Below, in pieces: positions 54,540 through 63,122 of a stretch of DNA of 64,000 nucleotides. Position 1 is the stretch's first letter. Each line of letters starts with the position of its first letter. This stretch comes from AC-32 sp963736055. GTDB lineage: Bacteria > Actinomycetota > Thermoleophilia > Gaiellales > Gaiellaceae. Where the stretch lies: contig CAVTNM010000009.1 of the NCBI GenBank assembly GCA_963736055.1, positions 186,001-250,000 on the forward strand, given 5' to 3'. The position numbers and the translations under genes were made by a program. The notes beneath the pieces were generated by a model. The model had not been told where the DNA came from. It did no database searches and worked only from the letters and a program-made list of their open reading frames with translations.

Positions 54540-55310
54540 CTACGAGGTGCGCGCCGCGAGCCCGGAGACGATCCCCGCCAGGACGCTGGTGTCGCCCGGA
54601 ACCTCGCCGAGCCGAGCCAGCGCACGCTCCGCCGCCTCGTCTGCGAGCGTCCGCGCGCCCTCCGGGCCGTGCTCGAGGAGGTAGCCGTCCTCGTCCAGGA
54701 TGTCGTCGACGATCTGAAACAGGAGCCCGACCTCGGCGGCGAAGCCCCTCCACGGCGCCTGCTCGCGCTCAGGTATCTCCGCGACCCAGAGCCCGCACGC
54801 GACCGAGGCGGAGAAGAGGCACCCTGTCTTGAGCCGGTGCAGCGAGGCGAGGTCGGTCTGTGCCCCGGTGACGTCGAGGTACTGGCCGCCGATCATCCCG
54901 AGCGTCGCCTGCACCAGCTCGCGTGCCACGGCCGGTGACGGATAGGAGAGCGCGAGCCGCAGGGCCTCGGCGAGCAGCGCGTCTCCGGCGAGGATCGCAA
55001 CCGCCTCGCCGTAAGCGGCCCAGGTGCTCGGGCGACCGCGGCGCAGCTCGTCGTCGTCGAGAGCCGGCAGGTCGTCGTGGACGAGCGAGAAGTTGTGCAC
55101 CAGCTCCAGTGCCGCGGCCGCAGGCAATGCTGCCTCCGCCGCCGCCCCCGCCGCCTCGGCGGTCGCGAGGCACAGCACCGGGCGCACGCGCTTGCCGCCT
55201 CCGGCCAGTGCGTGGCGCATCGACTCCTCGAGCACCCCGAGCTCGGGAGTCAAGGCGAGCTCTGCGAGGTAGGACTCGACGAGGCCGCGCAGCTCCTCGG
55301 GGGTGCTCAC
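54540..55310 (-). CDS. Polyprenyl (farnesyl-type) diphosphate synthase
   Basis: Chain-elongating isoprenoid synthase. The 256-residue protein has the first Asp-rich motif LVHDDLPALDDDELRRGRPS and the second QIVDDILDEDG. The size of residues before the first motif suggests a short-chain product such as farnesyl or geranylgeranyl diphosphate; the exact length is inferred. The GTG at 55310 overlaps the stop of the small coiled-coil gene. Its neighbours match the ispA position in other bacteria. Confidence 0.9.
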   Translation of the reverse strand: MSTPEELRGLVESYLAELALTPELGVLEESMRHALAGGGKRVRPVLCLATAEAAGAAAEAALPAAAALELVHNFSLVHDDLPALDDDELRRGRPSTWAAYGEAVAILAGDALLAEALRLALSYPSPAVARELVQATLGMIGGQYLDVTGAQTDLASLHRLKTGCLFSASVACGLWVAEIPEREQAPWRGFAAEVGLLFQIVDDILDEDGYLLEHGPEGARTLADEAAERALARLGEVPGDTSVLAGIVSGLAARTS

Positions 55311-55492
55311 GTCTCGGCCTCGCGCTTCGCCTGCTGGAGCTGTACCTCGACCTGCTTCGCGATCTCCGCGAGCTCTGAGAGGATCTCGATCGCCTCGTCC
55401 GGATCCTTCGTCTCTTCGAGCTTCGCGCGCGTTTGCTCCAGCCGGTCGAGCAGCTCCTCGGCGCTCCTCAGGCGCTCCTCGGCGCCGCTCAC
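55307..55492 (-). CDS. Small coiled-coil protein in the xseB position
   Basis: A 61-residue helical protein (SGAEERLRSAEELLDRLEQ, then IAKQVEVQLQQAKREAET). Its size, charge and place before ispA fit the small subunit of exonuclease VII, but the family motif around LEEIV..LE is weak, and no xseA lies beside it. The GTG start has a good GGAGG site 6 bases upstream. It may be a diverged xseB or an unrelated protein. Confidence 0.5.
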   Translation of the reverse strand: MSGAEERLRSAEELLDRLEQTRAKLEETKDPDEAIEILSELAEIAKQVEVQLQQAKREAET

Positions 55493-55514
55493 GCGTGTGC
55501 CTCCTTCTCGATCC

Positions 55515-55740
55515 GACCGAGGCATCGCTTGCGATGCCGCCCTGGAGGCGGTGCCGGCTCTGCCGGTGCCGCCGGTCCAAGCTCGGCCGGAAAAGGCCTC
55601 TTCACGCCGCTCGTTCCTTCGCGATCCGGCCGAGGCATCGCTTGCGATGCCGCCCTGGAGGCGGTGCCGGCTCTGCCGGTGCCGCCGGTCCAAGCTCGGC
55701 CGGAAAAGGCCTCTTCACGCCGCTCGTTCCTTCACGATCC
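55515..55740. repeat. Two-copy 113-bp hairpin repeat behind nusB
   Basis: Two copies with 113-base period start near 55517 and 55630, carrying GGCATCGCTTGCGATGCC, a perfect 8-bp hairpin, then GCCGGCTCTGCCGGTGCC and GGCCGGAAAAGGCC. Each copy also repeats about 38 bases of the nusB 3' end, so the array was formed by duplication of nusB tail plus element. About 57 bases align with the 22.9 kb repeat in inverse orientation. Confidence 0.85.
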
Positions 55741-56092
55741 GGCCGAGTATGCCGTTCACGAGCTTCCCCGCGTCCTCGGACGAGTAGCGCTTCGCCAGCG
55801 CGACCGCCTCGTTGATCGCCACCTCGACCGGCGGGTCGCCCTCGTCGAGCTCGAGGATGGCCATGCGCAGGATGTTGCGCTCGAGCGCGCCGAGGCGGTC
55901 GGCCGTCCAGTCGTCGGAAGCATCGGTGATGCGGCGATCGAGATCTTCGTGCCGCTCGACGACGGCCTCTGCGACCGAGCGCGCGTACGGATCGACCTCG
56001 CCCTCGAACAGGGAAGCGAGCTCCTGCCCGGTCACGTCCCACTGGTAGAGCAGGACCAGCGCCGTCCGCCGCGCGGCGCGCCGGCCGGTCAC
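55715..56092 (-). CDS. nusB: Transcription antitermination factor NusB
   Basis: Part of the antitermination complex on rRNA operons. The 125-residue all-helical protein opens GRRAARRTALVLLYQWDVTGQEL and has RNILRMAILELDE and INEAVALAKRYSSEDAGKLVNGILGRI, the family signature. The GTG start lies next to the Asp23 stop. Its 3' end was copied twice in the repeat that follows. Confidence 0.94.
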   Translation of the reverse strand: MTGRRAARRTALVLLYQWDVTGQELASLFEGEVDPYARSVAEAVVERHEDLDRRITDASDDWTADRLGALERNILRMAILELDEGDPPVEVAINEAVALAKRYSSEDAGKLVNGILGRIVKERAA

Positions 56093-56394
56093 CTAGCCGA
56101 TCTCCGCGACGATGACGTCGACACGCTCGACCTCGAGGCCCGTCGTGGCCGCAAGGGCCTCGGCGACTCGCTCTTGAACGACCGGCGCCAGGTCCGGGAC
56201 CCGCCCCCCACGCTCGACCGCGAGCTCGAAGGAGACCGACGCCCGGCCCGGCTCGTGGGTCACCTCTACCGTGCGCTTCGGCTTTCGCACGCGCGCCCCC
56301 TCGACGCTTTCGGCGGCGCGCACGACGACGCGCTCGAGCGCCGAAGCCGCCACCGTGATTGTTCCTTCGTGTCCAGGCAGGACCAGCGCCTCGG

Positions 56395-56398
<4 letters not shown>
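56093..56398 (-). CDS. Asp23/Gls24 family envelope stress protein
   Basis: A 101-residue Asp23-domain protein (GTITVAASALERVVVRAAESVEGARV, then VVQERVAEALAATTGLEVERVDVIV). Family members are membrane-associated alkaline-shock or envelope proteins in Gram-positive bacteria. The GTG start overlaps the accC stop by 4 bases. The order accC-asp23-nusB is common in Gram-positive bacteria. Confidence 0.9.
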
Positions 56399-57753
<1,355 letters not shown>

Positions 57754-57755
57754 GT

Positions 57756-59567
57756 CTACAGCGCGTCGAGCGGTTGCGGCCCGACCGGCTCGAGCTCGAG
57801 CAGGAGCTGGCCGAACTCGACCGGCTCTGCGTTGCCGACGTGGATCGTCCGGACGATGCCGGAGCTGTCCGCCTTGATCTCGTTCATCAGCTTCATCGCC
57901 TCGAGGATGCAGAGGGTCTGGCCGGCGGTGACCGTCTCGCCCTCCTCGACGAAGGGTGGAGCGCCCGGCTGCGGAGCGCGGTAGAAGACGCCGACCATCG
58001 GCGCCTCCACACGGACGATGCCGTCGCCCTCCGGCGCAGGTGCAGGCTCGGGTTCGGGCTCATCCGCCGGCGGCACGACGGCTGCCAGCTGCGGGTCGAG
58101 CTGCTCGGGAGTCCGCCGCACCGAGACCCGCATGCCCGATTCCTCGATCGTCACCTCGCCCACACCAGTCTCCTGGACGATGCGCACGATCTCCCGGATC
58201 CGCTCGGCGCGCGCCTGGTCGACGCCCCCCGCGCCCAGCGTCTCGTCCCCGCCGGCGCGTCCCCGAATCGACTGCAGCAGCGGCTCGGCCTCGTCGCCGA
58301 ACAGGGCCAGCAGCAACAGCTCTTCCTCGCTGGAGGCGAGCCCTTCAGCCTCGGCCTTGATCGATTCCAGCTCCGGCGGCGACTCCTCTGCCGGAGAGCC
58401 CTCGGTGACCAGCCCGACAGCGCGCTTGACGGCGGCGTCGATCGGGCCTGGCGGGCTCCCGTAGCGGCCTTCGAGCAGCCGCTGGAGCTCGTCGACCACC
58501 GTCTGGTACCTGGCCGCCGAGAGCACGTGCAGGAGAGCCTGAGAGCCCAGGATCTGGCCGATCGGCGCTGCGAGGGGAGGCCAGCCGACCTCCTCTCGGA
58601 TCCGCGTCAGCTCGTCCAGCACCTCGTCCAGACGGTCCCCGGCGGCGAGTGCACGCAGCTGCGAATCGAGCGCTGCCACCAGGCCGGGCGGCATCTTGTG
58701 CTCGGCGGCCCGCACGGCAATCCGGGGAGCGAGCGGCGTCACCGGCTCGTCGCCGATGTGCTCGTCGACGAGCTCCGAGGCGCGCCAGACCGCATCCACG
58801 TCCACTCCGGTGTCCAGGCCGAGACCGGCGAGCGCGGTCGCCATCGCCTCGCCCGAGGCCCGGTAGACGGTCAGGGCGACGGGGTAGACGGCGCAGGCAA
58901 TCAGCTCGGCGCCGCCACGCGCAGCCTCGAGCCCGGTCGCCATGGCGTTGCCGCCGGCGCCCTGGCAGTACAGGCCGACCGGCAGCCCGCTCGTCTCTGC
59001 CAGCATCGCCGAGAGCTCGTTGGCCCGGTGCGGCTGGAGGGCGCCGGAAGGGTCGTGCAGCAGCACGCGTGAGGCGCCCAGCTCGGGCAGCTTGCGCGCC
59101 TGCTCGACCAGCGCCTCGGTCTCGCCCGTGTACCCCGACCCGTACACCAATCCGGCGTCGAACTCCTTCCCCGCGTCGGTGATCGCCTCGGCGGCTTCGC
59201 GCAGGTTCTCGAGGTCGTTGAGCGGATCGTGGAGCCGGAAGACCTCGATCCCGCTCTCGGCCGCGGAGGCGACGAACCGGCGGACGAAGTCGCCCCCGAC
59301 CGGCCTCGAGCCCACGAGGAAGCGGCCGCGCAGCGCCATCGCGAGCGGGGTTTTTGTGCGCTCGTTGAGGGCGCGGATACGCTCCCACGGGCTCTCGACG
59401 CCCCGGCGCACGGCGGTGTCGAAGACGCCCCCACCGGAGACCTCGAGATACGCGAATCCGGCCACGTCGAGCAGCTCGGCGAGGCGCAGCACGTCGGCCG
59501 TCGGCATCCGGCCGGCGAGCGGCTCCTGGCCGAGCAGGCGGATCGTGGTGTCGACGAGGACAGGCAC
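57756..59567 (-). CDS. Inactive carboxyltransferase domain fused to biotin carrier protein
   Basis: A 603-residue protein. Residues 1-450 have the PYC/OadA carboxyltransferase fold (VDTTIRLLGQEPL at 5-17, LLHDPSGALQP at 169-179, LYCQGAGGNAMATGLEAA at 199-216). All four metal ligands are changed: Asp to Leu11, carbamylated Lys to His171, and the His pair to Tyr200 and Gln202. Residues 525-603 form a biotin carrier with EAMKLMNE; Lys559 is the biotin site. The GTG start follows TAGGGT by 8 bases. It pairs with accC, so the carrier role is likely. Confidence 0.82.
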   Translation of the reverse strand: MPVLVDTTIRLLGQEPLAGRMPTADVLRLAELLDVAGFAYLEVSGGGVFDTAVRRGVESPWERIRALNERTKTPLAMALRGRFLVGSRPVGGDFVRRFVASAAESGIEVFRLHDPLNDLENLREAAEAITDAGKEFDAGLVYGSGYTGETEALVEQARKLPELGASRVLLHDPSGALQPHRANELSAMLAETSGLPVGLYCQGAGGNAMATGLEAARGGAELIACAVYPVALTVYRASGEAMATALAGLGLDTGVDVDAVWRASELVDEHIGDEPVTPLAPRIAVRAAEHKMPPGLVAALDSQLRALAAGDRLDEVLDELTRIREEVGWPPLAAPIGQILGSQALLHVLSAARYQTVVDELQRLLEGRYGSPPGPIDAAVKRAVGLVTEGSPAEESPPELESIKAEAEGLASSEEELLLLALFGDEAEPLLQSIRGRAGGDETLGAGGVDQARAERIREIVRIVQETGVGEVTIEESGMRVSVRRTPEQLDPQLAAVVPPADEPEPEPAPAPEGDGIVRVEAPMVGVFYRAPQPGAPPFVEEGETVTAGQTLCILEAMKLMNEIKADSSGIVRTIHVGNAEPVEFGQLLLELEPVGPQPLDAL

Positions 59568-59575
59568 GGGCAGGG

Positions 59576-59581
59576 ACCCTA
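59576..59581 (-). promoter_or_regulatory. -10 box TAGGGT of the carrier/accC operon
   Basis: TAGGGT on the minus strand lies 8 bases before the GTG at 59567, consistent with a leaderless start. Confidence 0.4.
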
Positions 59582-59592
59582 GCGCGGTTCTT

Positions 59593-59607
59593 TCTCGGAG
59601 ACCGAGA
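59593..59607. repeat. Small perfect hairpin
   Basis: TCTCGG and CCGAGA form a perfect 6-bp stem with loop AGA, upstream of the carrier gene promoter. Function is unclear. Confidence 0.3.
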
Positions 59608-59628
59608 CGCCGTAAGTCAGCGTGCAGG

Positions 59629-59647
59629 ACTCGGCCGAAGGCCGAGT
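59629..59647 (-). terminator. Hairpin terminator after efp
   Basis: ACTCGGCC and GGCCGAGT form a perfect 8-bp stem with a 3-base loop, 19 bases past the efp stop. There is no U-tract. It would separate efp from the carrier/accC operon. Confidence 0.55.
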
Positions 59648-59665
59648 GCTCTGCGCGGGTTTCGT

Positions 59666-60232
59666 TTACGCGCGCGAGATGTAGCGGCCCTCGCGCGGGT
59701 CGACCTTGATCCGGTCGCCCACGTTCACGAACAGCGGCACCTGGACGACCGCGCCGGTCTGAAGGGTCGCAGGCTTGGTCACGTTCGAGACCGTGTCGCC
59801 CCGCACGCCCGGCTCCGTCTCGGCCACTGCCACCTCCACCGATCCGGGCATCTGCACGCCGGCCGGCTGCCCGTCGACCCAGAGCATCTGCACAGAGCTG
59901 GAAGGCTCGAGATACGGCAGTGAGTCGGCGACCGAGTCGTGCGTCAGCGAGAACTGCTCGTAGGTCTCCGTGTCCATGAACACGACCTCGTCGCCGGCGT
60001 CGTAGAGGTACTGCACCTCCTTGACCTCGGTGTGCACGCGGGGGAACTTCTCGCCGGCCCGGAAGGTCTTGTCGACCACCGCGCCGGAGTCGAGGTTGCG
60101 CAGCCGCGAGCGCACGAAGGCCCCGCCCTTGCCGGGCTTGACGTGCTGGAACTCGAGGATGCGCCACACGGAGCCCTCGAGCTGGATGTGCATCCCGTTC
60201 CGAAACTGGTTCGTGCCGACGGTCTCCGCCAC
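59666..60232 (-). CDS. efp: Translation elongation factor P
   Basis: Rescues ribosomes stalled at polyproline. The 188-residue protein has three OB/KOW domains and the tip loop HVKPGKGGAF with Lys35, the residue modified in some bacteria (no modification genes seen here). The C-terminal GDRIKVDPREGRYISRA is the family signature. The GTG at 60232 fits. It lies 11 bases after pepQ, as is common. Confidence 0.96.
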   Translation of the reverse strand: MAETVGTNQFRNGMHIQLEGSVWRILEFQHVKPGKGGAFVRSRLRNLDSGAVVDKTFRAGEKFPRVHTEVKEVQYLYDAGDEVVFMDTETYEQFSLTHDSVADSLPYLEPSSSVQMLWVDGQPAGVQMPGSVEVAVAETEPGVRGDTVSNVTKPATLQTGAVVQVPLFVNVGDRIKVDPREGRYISRA

Positions 60233-60243
60233 GGCGGCGGAGT

Positions 60244-61278
60244 CTAGTCGACGCTCAGCAGGTCCTTCGTGAAGCCCGTCGTGACCTCCGGCCCGCCCTC
60301 GCCGACGAGCACGAGGTCCTCGATCCGGATTCCGCCGAGCCCCTCCAGGTAGATCCCCGGCTCGACCGTGACGACGTTGCCGGGGACGAGCGTGTCGGTC
60401 GACTCCCGGGAAAGCCTTGGCGCCTCGTGCACGTCGAGGCCGACTCCGTGCCCCAGGCCGTGGCCGAACGCCTCGCCGAGGCCTGCGTCCTCGATCACGC
60501 GGCGAGCCGCGGCGTCAACATCCACCCCGGTCGTCCCCGCCCGGACGGCGTCGAGCCCGGCGAGCTGTGCCTCGAGGCAGATGACATAGGCGTCCTTCAG
60601 CCGCTCCGGAAGCGGCCCCGTCGCGAACGTCCGCGTGCAGTCGGAGCAGTAGCCGTCGAGCCTCGCGCCTGCGTCCACCACGACCGTCTCCCCCGCCTTG
60701 ACCTTCCTGTGGCCCGGGCGGGAGTGCGGCCGAGCGCCGTTCGGCCCCGAGGCGACGATCGTCTCGAAGGCCGGCGCCTCCGCTCCGAGCTGGTGGAAGA
60801 GCTCTTCCAGGCGCCAGGCGAGATCGCGCTCCGTCCGGCCGACGAAGCGCTCCTCGGCGAGGCGCGCATAGGCCTCGCTCGTGAGTGCCGCGGCACTGCG
60901 CACCGCGTCGAGCTCGGCGTCGTCCTTCACGGCGCGCAGAGCCTCGACGAGCCCGCGGCGCGGGACGAGCTCGACGTTGCCCGCCGAAAGCGTCTCCCAG
61001 CGGCCCCAGGCGAGATTCTCGGCCTCGAACCCGAGCGGCCCCTCGAGCAGCTCGGCCAGCGCCGTGTACAGCGAGCGCTTGGTCTCGACGAACTCGACCC
61101 CCTCGACCGCCCGGCCGAGCTCGGCGTAGCGGAAGTCGCTGAACAGGCGCACCCGGTCGGGCTCGACGACCAGGGCCGCGTTGGAGCTGTCGAAGTCGAC
61201 GAGGTAGCGGACGTTGACGAGGTTCGAGACGAGCAATGGCTCTTCGAGGCTCGCCTGTAGGCGCTCGAGGCGGGTCAT
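60244..61278 (-). CDS. pepQ: Xaa-Pro aminopeptidase/dipeptidase (M24)
   Basis: A 344-residue metallopeptidase removing residues next to proline. The creatinase N-domain (LLVSNLVNVRYLVDFDSSNAALVV) is followed by the pita-bread fold with metal ligands in VVVDAGARLDGYCSDCTRTFATG (two Asp), FGHGLGHGVGLDVHEAP (His), VVTVEPGIYLEG (Glu) and GGIRIEDLVLV (Glu). The ATG at 61278 overlaps the aroQ stop as ATGA. Confidence 0.93.
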   Translation of the reverse strand: MTRLERLQASLEEPLLVSNLVNVRYLVDFDSSNAALVVEPDRVRLFSDFRYAELGRAVEGVEFVETKRSLYTALAELLEGPLGFEAENLAWGRWETLSAGNVELVPRRGLVEALRAVKDDAELDAVRSAAALTSEAYARLAEERFVGRTERDLAWRLEELFHQLGAEAPAFETIVASGPNGARPHSRPGHRKVKAGETVVVDAGARLDGYCSDCTRTFATGPLPERLKDAYVICLEAQLAGLDAVRAGTTGVDVDAAARRVIEDAGLGEAFGHGLGHGVGLDVHEAPRLSRESTDTLVPGNVVTVEPGIYLEGLGGIRIEDLVLVGEGGPEVTTGFTKDLLSVD

Positions 61279-61706
61279 GCCGCCCGCTCCGCCAGGAACT
61301 CCAGGGCCTCGCGGTAGCCCTCCGGGCCCTTCCCGAGGATGCGCTGCGTCGCGACGTCGGCGATCACCGAGTGCCGTCGCCACTCCTCGCGCTCCTCGAT
61401 GTTCGAGAGATGCACCTCCACCACCGGTGCCTCGAACAGCTCGAGCGCGTCGCGGATCGCATAGCTGTAGTGCGTCCAGGCGCCGGGGTTGACCACGACG
61501 CCGCCGGCCCAGTCGAACGCGTCGTGGCACCAGCCGACGTACTCGGCCTCGCTGTTCGTCTGCCGGCAGTCGGCCAGCAGCTCGAGCTCGCGCGCCCAGG
61601 CGTAGATCCGCGTCTCGAGCTGGTTCAGGCTGATCCCTCCGTACAGCTCGGGGTCACGCCGGTGAAGGACATCCAGGTTGACGCCGTTGAGAACTGCCAC
61701 GCGCAC
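61275..61706 (-). CDS. aroQ: 3-dehydroquinate dehydratase, type II
   Basis: Third step of the shikimate pathway. The 143-residue protein has VLNGVNLDVLHRRDPELYGG (base Tyr in YGG), QTNSEAEYVGWCHDA, VVNPGAWTHYSYAIRDAL and VEVHLSNIEEREEWRRHS. The usual NGPNLN reads NGVNLD, a mild change. It lies 9 bases after the aroK-aroB fusion and starts with GTG. Confidence 0.93.
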   Translation of the reverse strand: MRVAVLNGVNLDVLHRRDPELYGGISLNQLETRIYAWARELELLADCRQTNSEAEYVGWCHDAFDWAGGVVVNPGAWTHYSYAIRDALELFEAPVVEVHLSNIEEREEWRRHSVIADVATQRILGKGPEGYREALEFLAERAA

Positions 61707-61715
61707 GCGGTGACT

Positions 61716-63122
61716 CTAATCGGCGATCAGCTCGTCCAGTGCCGCGCGAACGTCCTCGGCGGGCAGCTCGACGCCGGTCACCGGCTTGCCGGGCGCCTCC
61801 AGCAAGACGAGCCGCGGGCGACCGTCACGCGCCTTCTTGTCGCGCGCGAGCGCGGCCCAGGCCGCCTCCCGGTCGACGTGCGCCGGTCGCGGCGAGAGCA
61901 CCTCCTCCACCTTCGTGGTCTCCATCCCGGAGAGGCGGAGAGCGGCCAGCAGGCCGAGCGCGACCGCCTCGCCGTGGCTCAGGCGGTCGTACCCGGCGGC
62001 CGCTTCGAGCGCGTGGGCGAAGGTGTGGCCGAGGTTGAGGATCGCCCGCTCCCCGCGTTCGTGTGGATCGCGCAGGCAGACCGCCGTCTTGAAGGCGGCG
62101 CAGCTCCTGACGAGGTCGCTCGGTGGAAGCTCCCAAAGCGGCGTGTCGGTCAGCAGCCCCGTCTTGACGACCTCGGCCATCCCGGCCCGTCTCTCGCGCT
62201 CGGGGAGCGTCTCCAGGAGCCCTGGGTCGATCACCGTCTGCACCGGCCAGTGGAAAGCCCCGATCAGGTTCTTGCCCTCGCGCAGGTTGACCGCGGTCTT
62301 GCCTCCGATCGCGGCGTCCACCTGGCCCACGAGCGTGGTCGGCACCGCGACCCAGCGGATCCCGCGCAGGTAGGTCGCCGCGGCGAAGCCGGCAGAGTCG
62401 GTCGTGCACCCACCGCCGAAGGCGACGATCGTGCCGTCGCGGTCGAGCCGTAGCTCGCGCCAGATCCGCTCGACGGCCCCGAGGCTCTTCGCGTCCTCGC
62501 CCCCGCGCAGCGCGTGCACCGGCGCCTCAAGAGGCGGGCGGTGAAGCCCGAGCACGGTCGCGTCGGCCAGGAGCTCGTGCTCACCCGCGGGAAGGAGCTC
62601 GCCGAGCCGCGCGATTGAGCCTTCCTCGACGTGGATCCCGCCCGCAGCCAGGACGATTGCGTCGGCGTCCGCAGCCACGGCGTCGGCGCACTCACGGTAG
62701 AGAGGCTGACGCGCCGCGTGGAGCGCGCGGAAGCGATCCTCGTCACGGGCCAGCGGCCGATCGGTTCCAGCGGCCCGCTCCCACGCCGTCTCGGGATCGA
62801 CGTCGAGCAGGACCGTGAGCGCATGTTCGCCGAGCGCGCGCCTGACCTCGGCCGTCTCGACGGCGCCCCCGCCGAGCGCGAGCACCGCAGGGCGGCCGCT
62901 CTGCAAGGAGGCGATCGTCAACTCTGCCTCGGCCGCGCGGAAACCGTCCTCGCCCAGGGTCTCGAAGAGCTCCGGCACCGGCGCATTCGCGGACCGCTCC
63001 AGCTCGCGGTCGAGGTCGAGGAACCGGCGTCCGAGCCGTTCCGCAACCGCCGAGCCGAGCGTCGTCTTGCCCGCGCCCATGAAGCCGATGAGGGCGACGT
63101 GCCGGTCTAGCGCGTGCGCCAC
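61716..63122 (-). CDS. Shikimate kinase fused to 3-dehydroquinate synthase
   Basis: A 468-residue bifunctional shikimate-pathway protein. Residues 1-165 are shikimate kinase (IGFMGAGKTTLGSAVAERL, FRAAEAELT, ALGGGAVE). Residues 165-468 are dehydroquinate synthase (GGEDAKSL, VAFGGGCTTDSAGFAAATYLRG, AVPTTLVGQVDAAIGGKTAVNL, GHTFAHALEAA, SHGEAVALGL). The synthase N-terminal NAD-binding part is shortened by about 20 residues. The GTG start overlaps aroC by 16 bases. Confidence 0.93.
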   Translation of the reverse strand: MAHALDRHVALIGFMGAGKTTLGSAVAERLGRRFLDLDRELERSANAPVPELFETLGEDGFRAAEAELTIASLQSGRPAVLALGGGAVETAEVRRALGEHALTVLLDVDPETAWERAAGTDRPLARDEDRFRALHAARQPLYRECADAVAADADAIVLAAGGIHVEEGSIARLGELLPAGEHELLADATVLGLHRPPLEAPVHALRGGEDAKSLGAVERIWRELRLDRDGTIVAFGGGCTTDSAGFAAATYLRGIRWVAVPTTLVGQVDAAIGGKTAVNLREGKNLIGAFHWPVQTVIDPGLLETLPERERRAGMAEVVKTGLLTDTPLWELPPSDLVRSCAAFKTAVCLRDPHERGERAILNLGHTFAHALEAAAGYDRLSHGEAVALGLLAALRLSGMETTKVEEVLSPRPAHVDREAAWAALARDKKARDGRPRLVLLEAPGKPVTGVELPAEDVRAALDELIAD

